Assembly: GCA_041666525.1 (NCBI GenBank)
Contig: JBAYGT010000011.1
Coordinates: 11,421 to 75,420 of the forward strand
DNA from: JBAXTZ01 sp041666525
Lineage (GTDB): Bacteria; Bacillota; Negativicutes; JBAXTZ01
DNA length: 64,000 nucleotides
Reading direction: 5' to 3'
Of this stretch, positions 51,901 to 56,636 are shown piece after piece. The stretch's first letter is position 1. Each line of letters opens with the position of its first letter. The notes below the pieces were generated by a model. That model was not told the origin of the DNA and ran no database searches. It was given only the letters and a program-made list of their open reading frames with translations. The position numbers and the translations under genes were made by a program.

Positions 51901-52611
51901 ACTGCGCATTTGCTGAAACAAATCATCATCTAAAGCAAACAGCGCCCGCATGATTGCGATTGAATCATTTTTGCATGGATTCATCGCTAATGTTGTCGGT
52001 TCAGGCATTTCTGAAAACTTATCCAACCACCAAGCTTTATCGTTCTGATATTCAGCAGCTTGCAGATATTCCCGTTCCACTGCTAATGTCTCTAGATAGC
52101 TACCTGCTACCGATTCAAAAGCGGCGGTAATAACGGAAGCAGCAACGCCAGACACCAACTCATTATAAATCTCAAGCATTCGTTCAGACAGCAACTGAAA
52201 CGTCCATCCGTCAGAAATTATGTGATGCATTTTCATGAATATTCCGGTTATTTTTCCCGGTTCAGCTTGCAACAATATAAATTGAAATAACGCGCTGTCA
52301 CAGAATTTCAATGGCTGACACGCAATAATTCTAGCATCGGTTTGAAATTGAGTTTCGTCAATTACAGCAACGTCACAGGTGCCAGATTCGTCCAAATACT
52401 GCGAATATTCACCGTTATCCAGTTTAATCCGTAACCGCAAATTGTCGGACACCTTATACAAAACATTGAGCGCTTCACGCAGTGTTGCTTCGTCATAAGG
52501 TTTTTCGAACCAATACACCACTGCCAGATTATTTATCGGTGTTTTCGGATAACGCAGCTCGTTGTGCAGTATTCGTTGTTGTGCCTGGGACAATTGGTAA
52601 CTCATGTTCAT
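36913..52611 (-). CDS. Four-module NRPS with epimerase, terminal reductase and fused Crp-type sensor domain
   Basis: 5232 residues in one frame. Approximate order: C1 (5-430, HHIISDGW at 132), A1 (450-955, TSGSTGKPKG at ~630), T1 (LGGNSLRAG, ~1022); C2 (NHIIMDG ~1209), A2 (~1685 core), T2 (MGGDSIKAI ~2068), E (2110-2560, HHLVIDSVSW ~2256, ETHGR, NRTVGWFTAAYP); C3 (HHIIIDGW ~2730), A3 (~3195), T3 (LGGHSLKLV ~3575); C4 (HHIVFDG ~3765), A4 (~4237), T4 (LGGNSIKAI ~4634); TD reductase (GATGFLG ~4737, YxxxK at ~4896). Residues ~5100-5225 are a cNMP-binding-like domain. An N-terminal C domain with no donor module suggests acyl-CoA initiation. Expected product: an N-acylated tetrapeptide, D at position 2, released as aldehyde/alcohol. 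No phosphopantetheinyl transferase is in the window. Confidence 0.95.
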   Translation of the reverse strand: MNMSYQLSQAQQRILHNELRYPKTPINNLAVVYWFEKPYDEATLREALNVLYKVSDNLRLRIKLDNGEYSQYLDESGTCDVAVIDETQFQTDARIIACQPLKFCDSALFQFILLQAEPGKITGIFMKMHHIISDGWTFQLLSERMLEIYNELVSGVAASVITAAFESVAGSYLETLAVEREYLQAAEYQNDKAWWLDKFSEMPEPTTLAMNPCKNDSIAIMRALFALDDDLFQQMRSFCREHKTTIFQLLLSTVAVYIARASNATRSIMTTVHHGRLSKTARNTAGMFVNTIGLNVDCAGQKSFADLLTLENHELHEIFKSRQRFPYNALINELENQHRLSGDISTINVVQIPPSRNAWRAEWVNIDCDSSPLTLYIDPNANERFGLLEIAIDYQTANFSKAEIESLFKRLMVVLKSAISRPESALNKIALMDEAEFELVRYKFNATATNYDSSLTLTDLWTAQVSDKPEKNAVVFKNRALTFAQTDRFAHTLGKLLRACGVKRDELVGILSERSLEMLPAALAVIVAGGAYLPVDPNYPDDRIQYMLADSQAKVLLCQKNLLGKVGDYSGVIIFLDDIEKLIVDAAAEDFTLVFNDEYCRNFSAASDWVVASVEPQSKPDDLIYMIYTSGSTGKPKGVMITHRNLVNICLWHHDFHSVTGNDNTAFYSSFGFDASVWEIFPFLSAGVTVHVIADDIRLSPLAVNEYFNDHDITIANLPTQFCEQFMELCENRSLRRMVTGGDKLNAFHKMPYSLVNEYGPTEYTISATAFEVEGNVTNIPIGKPLANTECYIVDKYNNLLPVGIPGELCISGRQLARGYWQRPELTAEKFVDNPFVDLQHAMQNVQSQKRIADFSKMYRTGDRVRWLPDGNIEFLGRIDFQVKIRGYRIELGEIEQALYKNVAVKTASVLDITDGSGEKTLCAFVVLESGDVSEQQLKNHLSELLPTYMVPEYFVFLPELPLTANGKIDRRALPQPQFTAKEKAVYTEPRTETERTLVQLWQLILNIERIGIDDNFFLLGGNSLRAGIMQARIQKALSVRVSLPDIFKYPTIRLLSENVSFAAGQAFVSIEPTAATDSCQLSEAQRGMFALAQLGDVGTAYNISIAYKITGEFSVERFESAVKTMIQRHEILRTIFVADDDMAVQKILPAAQVSFQLQILPAVELISLLPELAERFVRPFDLSVAPLFRMGLAEVADGSKILLVDFNHIIMDGSSLAVFWDELDELYRGNSLVAPYLQYRDYTVWSATQAAALARQEQYWLEQFSGELTSLNLPYDFPRPDTQRFEGAREFFELPAELLTDLKRVAADNGVSLFMLILAAYKTLLFRYSGQADITVGSVVSGRTHIDTQSMLGIFVNTLALRSFPDSNISFRDYMHAIAGLVMAANDNQDYPFSELAQKTAAQRDTSRNPLFDVMLVLQNTDSVDPVIDGAQVEMLNLNSAYSQVDMTLEMEEQKNGCLSGLIEYSTWLFKPATIRRMINHLENILKDIVTCPDKKLTDIVMLSPDERDLLLNTYNATDMEVFPEITVPQRFVAIAEKFSDKTALVYADKRWSYSALNEATDWLAVELSATVAVEDIVAVMLERSDNIVVAELAVLKAGAAFLPVDPQYPVDRIEYMLEDSAAKLLLTERACAGKIAGYEGAIVYIDDIDWSSNAKASSATVRNLSGKLTGDSLAYIIYTSGSTGKPKGVMLEHRNLLNLCAWVKQYHSVSENDCSATFSGFGFDASLWEMYPYLLAGAELHVVPETMKLSLTELDDYFTENSISIVNLPTQICEQYVEQFPESSLRTLVTGGDKLRTYFDRPYRLVNEYGPTEFTVSATAFTVDYYYDNIPIGTPLGNCKAYVLDKNNQLTPPGVPGELCLAGAQLARGYLNRPDLTAEKFVDNPFGNVQNVTHNMYYSDFTKMYRTGDLVRWNDAGQLEYLGRVDMQVKIRGYRIELGEIEQQILKHPAIKDVAVFAVDGSGGSKYLCAWYVTTQTVTTEQIVEALTVDLPEYMIPSAWVELAGIPLNANGKVDRRALPLPEIRVEEVEYREPQSEQEQIVAEIWQDVLSCTAVGRFANFLQMGGDSIKAIQVVSRLKRKGYVAEVKWLLKKPVLCDFAATIASSNVVEQHHPVSGEVALSPIQKWFFEQNIPNRNHWNQSALYKAWENLDSVLVAQTLKHITDQHDILRAVYEFEGQNVQQRNRSIGEGSQYVLQQFTCSSGDSETLRLEIIRYANVLQSSIDIETGPLLHCALFNTFEGDYLALIIHHLVIDSVSWSIINDDFIDIYKLLKTGQKLPTLRSCSFQKWSKAMNGYAQSAKLLAEKSYWKTIDAVKLTKLPVLTDTPVSNYVADLVESELVVEKDITAALLKDCHGAYRTETEELLLSGFARALTGWSTGTITTTALTLETHGRQDIGLELDINRTVGWFTAAYPLVLQTHSDVGEHIKRVKDTIRAVPNHGIGYDVLHELTDPEFASDLSPRLPVEIEFNYFGEESIDQPDNNAVLTLADTTVGEDISLSVPNDYRWYVSLSLQNGEFRVKISYNKQLFAQTEINRFLDEYRRALAEIVQHCVNREPEFTTSDFGSTKITIADLAVVTTKYGSNIADIFDLSPMQQGMLFVASQDSRAYFEQSVFEVQGEINIEEYHKHYATIINNYDALRTAFVSDGVSRTWQVVLKALDCSNTLTWHDWRQISPDEVAVATEQLCIREQNRGFDLTRPPLLRLSFARTADKCWRVILSTHHIIIDGWSHGILTQELFDNYFKPDIERSDIQPVSYRIFIDWLGQQNAVAAKKYWREYLSGCDELTLIPAQNDARNASAEFSERLFCFGHERTAMLAQIASDHQVTLGTVLQAMWALLLMRYNNRPDVVFGYVDSGRRPEIDGIERMVGLTINTIPVRVQATEKQTFSELMANIQYSMLVSNSYSWLSLADIQAQSYLKNALISHLVAFQNMPEEDENPQADYRVEEIDGYDRTNFDFGVIISPGREINIGINFNQLLYSEEFIEKLGGHWLNLADAVCANPGCCIGELNILAPNEADVIINNSFGDKLAYEGQLTVVDLLDDCRDRYSDRSAVYAEDGCLNYREFVARTDKLAALLLDCGLRTEQPVGVMVGRNSNIIVAAFAAMRAQGAYLPIDPNYPQNRIDYILEDSSAQVLLTERALLEKAGGFAGQIIILDDVDWNAELTPANPLLARRPLPQNLAYIIYTSGSTGKPKGVMIEHRSLMNIVNWVWNYYALADNDKIAAYSGFSFDASIWELFPFILRGTTLHIIPSAIRLSVEQVNAYFEQHQITITDLPTQFCEHFMENVSNKSLRSVTTGGDKLRTWRSHEYQLVNEYGPTEFTISATAFKVDGLYQNIPIGKPLANSACYIVDRWGNLQPDGVPGELCLAGVQIARGYLNQPELTAEKFIANPFVTAAFNPSFSAFAKMYRTGDLVRRLPNNNIEFLGRVDQQVKIRGYRIELGEIEQQLLKCSGVKDAVVIAAEDSRSDKYLAAYFVSDRVLSADGLRDELAHELSDYMIPAVFMQVEVIPLTANGKIDKQALPKPVQVSTDAFVAPETDMENTLVKIWQDLLDLETISVTDNFLKLGGHSLKLVTLAGRIHQEFAVEIPFADIYAHPTVRQLAGLIVEKLIDTTPELPIVMVEDREYYPLSPAQNRMFVLNNMDGIGSAYHVPLVFIIEGELNRDRFGKAIETMINRHESLRTTFELRSGVPVQLIHEKIKFKRTLREQTDDSAASIQRIIDEFDEEIKLSEAPLFKVELVRFSREKHLFLFTVHHIVFDGISAEVFMRELIQLYNGEKLEQPTVRYRDYVLWQQNSLSSLRYEKMKQYWLKMFANDLPVLNLPTDYARPPLRSYEGATYEFELPRALCEKIKALGLRTNTTMFMVFLSVYYILLSKYSGQEDIIIGTPSSGRARYELEAVIGMFVSTLPLRAQPFGEKTWLQFIDEIAALSMSAVDNQDYPLEEIISHLGLKRDSSRNPLFDVMFSFGQWDSADELGGLKITPWEGESASTQFDLTLEVGVDADAMFLAIEYCSKLFSSATIERMAGHITQILKAITAAPDIKIGDIDILTNDEREILVNSFNASKLSYPRNKTIVQMFAEQVRKNPDKPALVYNDKVYSYLRLDETANRLAALLIDKSVAVEEVVAIMVNRSEDIIICGLAALKAGAAFLPIDANYPEDRVRYLLEDSHAKVLLTHSDLLIKSEGFSGEIIAVDNPEINIQLALFPASAPSVEIKPDNLAYIIYTSGSTGRPKGVLLEHRNLINLCAWVQHYHHIDAEDRSATYSGFGFDASIWEMYPFLLYGNTVYIVPDELRLLPVELGNYLDANKITIINLPTQFCEQFMALSDNKSLKTLVTGGDKLRQYIRKDYRLVNEYGPTEYTVSATAFPVDQYYDNIPIGKPLANTALYVIDRYGKLVPVGVPGELCISGAQLARGYLNRPELTAEKFVLNPFTSGDTLSNVQRADLAVEHSQFAIQNSDYKKMYKTGDLVRWLPSGDIEFLGRIDSQVKIRGYRIELGEIEQQLLKINSIKDAFVIDMERSGSERFLVAYVVMQPGSGYEEADIKKQLAAELPDYMVPAYFVVMDSIPLTANGKIDKRALPQPELGERNEYVAPSTDAELDIAKVWKDVLGIEEVGINDNFFNLGGNSIKAISVMAKLNTRFIVTINDIFLHQTLGELAKAVKPAANNLVVALLKLKEQLVSSDKTEEKAQSKAFVAKQQLYETQIEALETLDLSEKFTWRSVLLTGATGFLGAHLLKNIVDNSNADIVVIVRGESVAVATARVKNKLSWYFGADSADEIMKRVSVLCGNLEQPEFGLSKSNYLALRKSTDCIFHTAANVRHFGMYEEFYNSNVQAVLELIKFAGTEIALQHISTVSVAEGTVSGLDNMLFTEFDLDIGQKHDNVYLETKMLAEKEIQLARGNGLRANIFRVGNIVVDSHTGIGQENIDENAFFSKLRAYANIGAAPREMAMEEFSYVDCLANAIRLIAETTVLANANYHLSNPNWVDMAELLSDEQLDLNVKALSGSDFIDHLMKHFDKPGFRVHIENILTHMDLLASGENATVEVAGDWSVAVLARLGFSWPQPDANDMRLMVAAALRERAQFLLGITLLNGSTEAAAELARISEMRLYANKRDVVWEGEANDYFYLVMDGFASLSRRSAGGWSGTVGMLRRQDFFGLESVLESAKAGYTIEAELGELLTLAIPAKRMRMLVESNPRIALALLKSLQQRNEQYMRLLVNLS

Positions 52612-52665
52612 AAAACCCCGCTACAAAAATTATTAAGCTCTTTTAATCCAGCCATAATTGCCATA

Positions 52666-53952
52666 CTAATAATCGACATCTTCAACTACTTCAATACTTT
52701 CTCTCAAACGCGGAATTGTGAGCACATATATTCCAAGCAACGCTGCACCAATACCGTCAAGTATCAATACCGCTTCGGTTGACCAGATATCACTCAGCAA
52801 GCCAACGGTCATATAGGATAACGGTGCCATTCCAGCGGCAATTGTACTCATAACACCAAAAAACCGGCCTTTTAGTTCTTGTGGCACTACATACTGGAAC
52901 ATCATGAACGACATCGCCATCATCGTTGCAAACAAACCACCCATAAAGAAAATCAAACCGGCCATCAGGTAGCCGTTGGTCGCAAATCCCAACGCAATCA
53001 TAAACGCACCCATACAAAATGCAACGACGGCATAAGTCGGATAAAACCGTTTAAATTCACTTTTGAAACTCAACACTACCGCGGTCAGCACCGAACCGAT
53101 TGAAAGCGACGTCTCAAATACCGCCACCCAATTGATGGTTTCGTGCAACACCCCTTTTACCAGCATCGGAATTAATATGAATATTGGTACCGTGAAAAAT
53201 GTTTCCAAAGCATAAACTATCGCGTACAAATACAGTGGTCGGTTGGATGCAATATATTTCAGTCCTTTTTTCAGATCTTTCAGATAACGGTTGCTAGACT
53301 CTCCGCTTTCTTCGTCTTCATCGTCTTCTTCACTATCATTTTCTTCTACCGGGCGTAACAGCTCGGTTTTGATCGAAAACAAAAACAATACCCCGACTAC
53401 ATATAACGCTAAATTAAACAACACCGCGTGTGCAATGCCGAACGCTGCAATCATTGACGCACTGATTACTGCGGCAAAAATATTGGAGAATTCTATGGAT
53501 GTGGACTGGATAGTCGTGGCCTGAGATAAATGTTTTTCGTCAACCAATGAGCCGACCGACGCGCTGATGCTGTCTTCGAACTGCGGCACAAAACAGCTCA
53601 TGCAGAAACTCAGGATAACCAGATAAGTAAATTGCAGTGCGTCTCCCTGCATCAACAACCAGATTATCGTTACGAAAAACAGTTGAGCAGTTGCGCCAAT
53701 CAGCATACACCATTTTTTATTATACCGGTCGATAATCGGACCGACAAACGGACTGAGACAAAGAATTGGAATCGCTTCTACAGCCATTAGCAGTCCCAGC
53801 CACTTGCCGTTTTCTCCGTCTTGGGATATTATCCACCAGGCAAAAGTTATCGCAAAATAACGCTCGGCAACCGCAACAAGTACGTCCCCGATAAAAAAAT
53901 TCCGAAAATTTGGATATAAATACAATGGATGATCATACAATTTTTTAAACAT
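52666..53952 (-). CDS. MFS exporter (MFS_3 family) of the NRPS locus
   Basis: About 428 residues, around 12 membrane segments. NFRNFFIGDVLVAVAERYFAITFAWWII in TM1 and VGPIIDRYNKKWCML after TM2 (motif A) place it with the MFS_3/enterobactin-exporter-like group often linked to NRPS clusters. The central cytoplasmic loop carries a strongly acidic stretch (ENDSEEDDEDEESGESS). It ends 54 bases before the NRPS start with no terminator between, so it is most likely the first gene of the operon and exports the peptide. The ATG at 53952 has GGGG five bases upstream. Confidence 0.9.
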   Translation of the reverse strand: MFKKLYDHPLYLYPNFRNFFIGDVLVAVAERYFAITFAWWIISQDGENGKWLGLLMAVEAIPILCLSPFVGPIIDRYNKKWCMLIGATAQLFFVTIIWLLMQGDALQFTYLVILSFCMSCFVPQFEDSISASVGSLVDEKHLSQATTIQSTSIEFSNIFAAVISASMIAAFGIAHAVLFNLALYVVGVLFLFSIKTELLRPVEENDSEEDDEDEESGESSNRYLKDLKKGLKYIASNRPLYLYAIVYALETFFTVPIFILIPMLVKGVLHETINWVAVFETSLSIGSVLTAVVLSFKSEFKRFYPTYAVVAFCMGAFMIALGFATNGYLMAGLIFFMGGLFATMMAMSFMMFQYVVPQELKGRFFGVMSTIAAGMAPLSYMTVGLLSDIWSTEAVLILDGIGAALLGIYVLTIPRLRESIEVVEDVDY

Positions 53953-54015
53953 AGCCACCCCATAAAATTATTATGATTGTTAATTCGACATTTTTTCTGA
54001 ATTCCCTTCAAAAAT

Positions 54016-54059
54016 ACCGCAAAAATAAAGCAGTTATCCACTTTTTGAATAACTGCTTT
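54016..54059 (-). terminator. Terminator of the amidohydrolase operon
   Basis: Minus-strand perfect 11-bp stem AAAGCAGTTAT/ATAACTGCTTT, then ATTTTTG, 20 bases past the amidohydrolase stop codon. It isolates the NRPS operon from upstream transcription. Confidence 0.85.
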
Positions 54060-54078
54060 AAAAACTGTATCTGCTACC

Positions 54079-55485
54079 CTATTCCAAAATCAGGGCAACT
54101 GCCCAAACTTTTTGGCTCAATACGTTCATATCCTGCACGTCGCGTATATAGCTGTAAGATAGCAAGTGCCGGTCTTCGACAACAATTTTCCCGTTGCATA
54201 TTACTGTTTGGGTGTTCAGCGGACCTGCAGCATATACCAGCGTCGCGTAGGAATCAAAATTAGGAATCATGTTTGGTGATTTTGTTTCGACAATTATCAC
54301 ATCAGCATACTTACCCGCTTCAAGCGAGCCAATTTTATCCGCCATTCCCAACGCACCCGCGCCACCAATTGTCGCTAACCGCACAACTTCCTTCGGCGTC
54401 AATAGCGTGTTGTCTTCATTATCCAGTTTAGTCACCCGCGCTACATAACCCATGGCGTTGAAAATATCCAGCGTGTTTGAACTCATCGGCCCGTCAGTTC
54501 CAAGACCGGTGCGAATCCCGTATTTAATAAAATCCAACACCTGTGGCGTACCGGTTGCTCCCTTGGTATTCGCAATGGTATTCACCGAAACAGTGACATT
54601 GTACTTTTTCAAAAGCTTTATATCGTTTTCGTCGACATGAATTACATGTGCAGCATACAGTTTGTCATATAACAAACCGATACTTTCCAGATACTCAACA
54701 GTGGATTTCTTATCGGGGTTGGCGTTAAATTTCTTTTGTACCCGCTCAGCTTCGTCTTTGAATTCATCAACATGCAATAATAGCGGAACGCTATATTTTT
54801 GCGCGAGTTGCTTGCATTTTTTTAATTCTTCCGGCGAAACAGTGTAAACCGAGTGCGGTGCAACTGCCGGCGTAATCAACTCATGCCCTGACTTATAATT
54901 TTTAATAAACTGCTCGGCATAATCCAATCCGCCGTAAACAACAGGTGCGTCCGGCGCAGCAAAACCGATAACCGTTTCGCCGAGCACAGCACGAATACCG
55001 ACAGCCTCAGTCGCTTTTGCCATTTGATCTTCATAATAATACATATCACAATAGGTTGTGACACCACCCATCGCCATTTCAATAACACCGTGGATAGTGG
55101 CGGTATATACCATGTCCGGAGTCACCAACTTTGCTTCCAATGGAAAAAAGTACTTGAACAACCGGTCTTTTACACCATTTTCACCGAGACTGCGAAAAGC
55201 CACCATTGGTACATGCGTGTGAGTATTTATCAATCCCGGCATAATTATTCCGCCATCAGCGTCAATAACTTTTTTGGCTGTATATTTATCTAACAACTCA
55301 TTTGTGCCAACGGCCACTATTTTTTTGTCCCTGATTGCAACAACTCCTGAACGATATTCTGTTAGCGATGGATTCATTGTAAGCACAATGCCGTTTTTTA
55401 TCAAAATATCAACCTGTTCGGCGACCGCAACCGGGCAAAACATAACAATCATAATCAGAATAAATATGACAATTCTCATGCTCAA
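54079..55485 (-). CDS. Exported amidohydrolase, MTA/SAH-deaminase-like
   Basis: 468 residues. An N-terminal signal peptide (about residues 1-22, ending AVA-EQ) precedes an amidohydrolase of the TrzN/ATZ/MTA-SAH deaminase subgroup: GGIIMPGLINTHTHVPM (HxH), APHSVYT (His), LLHVDEF (His; the Glu is shifted relative to HxxE), and LGTDGPMSSNTLD (catalytic Asp). The usual NPxSNxKLxSG segment is replaced by SVNTIANTKGATG. A secreted nucleoside deaminase would be unusual, so the true substrate may be different. It follows the DUF1883-like gene by 30 bases. Confidence 0.82.
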   Translation of the reverse strand: MSMRIVIFILIMIVMFCPVAVAEQVDILIKNGIVLTMNPSLTEYRSGVVAIRDKKIVAVGTNELLDKYTAKKVIDADGGIIMPGLINTHTHVPMVAFRSLGENGVKDRLFKYFFPLEAKLVTPDMVYTATIHGVIEMAMGGVTTYCDMYYYEDQMAKATEAVGIRAVLGETVIGFAAPDAPVVYGGLDYAEQFIKNYKSGHELITPAVAPHSVYTVSPEELKKCKQLAQKYSVPLLLHVDEFKDEAERVQKKFNANPDKKSTVEYLESIGLLYDKLYAAHVIHVDENDIKLLKKYNVTVSVNTIANTKGATGTPQVLDFIKYGIRTGLGTDGPMSSNTLDIFNAMGYVARVTKLDNEDNTLLTPKEVVRLATIGGAGALGMADKIGSLEAGKYADVIIVETKSPNMIPNFDSYATLVYAAGPLNTQTVICNGKIVVEDRHLLSYSYIRDVQDMNVLSQKVWAVALILE

Positions 55486-55515
55486 CTCCTAAATAATGAC
55501 ATCAACCAATTTTTG

Positions 55516-55800
55516 TTATAGCGGCTTTGCTCCGTACGGAACAACCTGAACAGAACTTTTCACAATTCCGTTAAATTCTCCAAAATCAATTGCGACGTGC
55601 CAATGTCCAAAATACTGCACATCCAACTTAACGGGTGACTGTGTTGCCTGTCCGCCACAATAATGGTGTTGCTGGCCGCCCTTGTAACGTAAAAGATTAT
55701 CGTTATCCAGTAACCGGACAAACGCCGCGCTACCCGACAACGAAACAACTACTGTCTCGCCCCTGGATAAATATCCGAGATCATAATACTGTGGCGTCAT
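55516..55800 (-). CDS. DUF1883-like small protein
   Basis: 94 residues. The pattern LxRGExVVVxLxGxAAFVRLLDxxNLxRYKGGxxHxYxGG...PVKLxVxYxGHWHVAIDFG resembles the DUF1883 (SH3-like barrel) family; the assignment is by recall and not by search. Function unknown; such domains occur beside TIR-type domains in some bacteria, but none is present here. GAAGG precedes the ATG. It is probably co-transcribed with the exported amidohydrolase. Confidence 0.65.
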   Translation of the reverse strand: MTPQYYDLGYLSRGETVVVSLSGSAAFVRLLDNDNLLRYKGGQQHHYCGGQATQSPVKLDVQYFGHWHVAIDFGEFNGIVKSSVQVVPYGAKPL

Positions 55801-55834
55801 CTGTCACCTTCTTTACTTCATTTTATTTATTCTG

Positions 55835-55848
55835 GTTGAACATTCAAC
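55835..55848. promoter_or_regulatory. Perfect palindrome upstream of the DUF1883-like gene
   Basis: GTTGAA-CA-TTCAAC, a 14-base perfect dyad about 35 bases before the start codon. It overlaps a weak -35/-10 pair on the minus strand (TTGCAG-N17-ATAAAT) and could be an operator. No cognate regulator is visible. Confidence 0.35.
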
Positions 55849-55948
55849 TGCAATTGCTAACCGTCTTGTATAACATTATTCGCCATATCCAATAAAACTT
55901 CCTGCATATCTGAAACAATATCCGCCACACCACTCAATTCTTGTTTTA

Positions 55949-55986
55949 AAAAACAAAACCCCGCCACACCATAACTGATGTGCGGG
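55949..55986 (-). terminator. Terminator of large RNA copy 1
   Basis: Minus-strand CCCGC-ACA/TGT-G-GCGGG stem (one bulge) followed by GTTTTGTTTTTT. Confidence 0.82.
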
Positions 55987-56500
55987 TTCTTTGTTTTTCC
56001 CTCGTAAGTCTTGGCCGTCGGCTTAATGCCGGCGGTCAAGGCTCGTCGGTTTGACACCTGCATTTCTTCTGCAGGCCCCTTCCCGTTGCTGTCGCGATGC
56101 TTTGGCCTCTGCGATGCTACTGTTTAGTCAGATGTCGTTGTCTCCGTCCACCCTATATCGATGAGTATTACCTGCTCTCATCGACAACAGTTGCGAGTCG
56201 GGTATTACCAGTTGTCTCCGTCAGGGGTCTCGACCTGTCCGGATCTACTCATCGCCGCCCTATTCCTTCTCGTTCCGGCGATGGTTGCTGGCTCCGTTCC
56301 CCGTTGCTGCCGCGTATGCTTTGGTAACTACGGTGCTACTGCTGTGTCTGGTCTACCTTTTGGGCTCCATTAGGCTGATGAACTTAACCTGCGTTTCACC
56401 AGCAGCAGTTGCGGGGCGGATCCGAGTCGGCAAGTTGTCAACCTTGCCGGTCGTCCACTCATACTCCGATTCGGTTTCTCTCCGTTTCATTTTTGAGTGT
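55949..56500 (-). ncRNA. Candidate large structured non-coding RNA, copy 1
   Basis: About 550 bases on the minus strand without a credible protein, but with its own near-consensus promoter immediately upstream and a terminator at the 3' end. The RNA folds into many local hairpins: CGGCAAG/CTTGCCG, CGATGAG/CTCATCG, CCTGCA/TGCAGG, CTTG-CCG-CGGC/GCCG-CGG-CAAG. Two stretches of about 50 bases inside it are near-duplicates (56073-56122 and 56289-56342; shared CCAAAGCAT and CAGCAACGGG). Local GC content is well above the flanks. It shares 5' (ATCGGAG...TGGACG) and 3' architecture with the region at the right edge. It resembles ornate large RNAs (ROOL, GOLLD, OLE) in style; class unassigned. Confidence 0.75.
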
Positions 56501-56506
56501 AACCGA

Positions 56507-56535
56507 ATTTTAACATGCAAAATATCTCTTGTCAA
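56507..56535 (-). promoter_or_regulatory. Sigma-A promoter of large RNA copy 1
   Basis: Perfect TTGACA (56530-56535), exactly 17 bases, TAAAAT (56507-56512) preceded by TGT (extended -10). It is one of the best promoters in the window, with no reading frame behind it to justify it other than the RNA. Confidence 0.88.
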
Positions 56536-56636
56536 CACCCTGACACAAATATTTTTATTTAAAGTTTAAATAGTAAATTTTTATTGTTTTTCGCACTCAA
56601 CTATCCCTATCATTAATACAAATAGTCGGCTGCAAT

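Noticed and set aside
55857..56569. Several short reading frames on both strands over the large RNA copy 1 (such as 55857-56063 and 56097-56373)
   Set aside because: They cross the hairpins and the terminator and read as random Cys/Arg/Ser-rich peptides; promoter and terminator fit an RNA instead. The end of the 55857 frame reads protein-like (MQEVLLDMANNV) but has no start or family.
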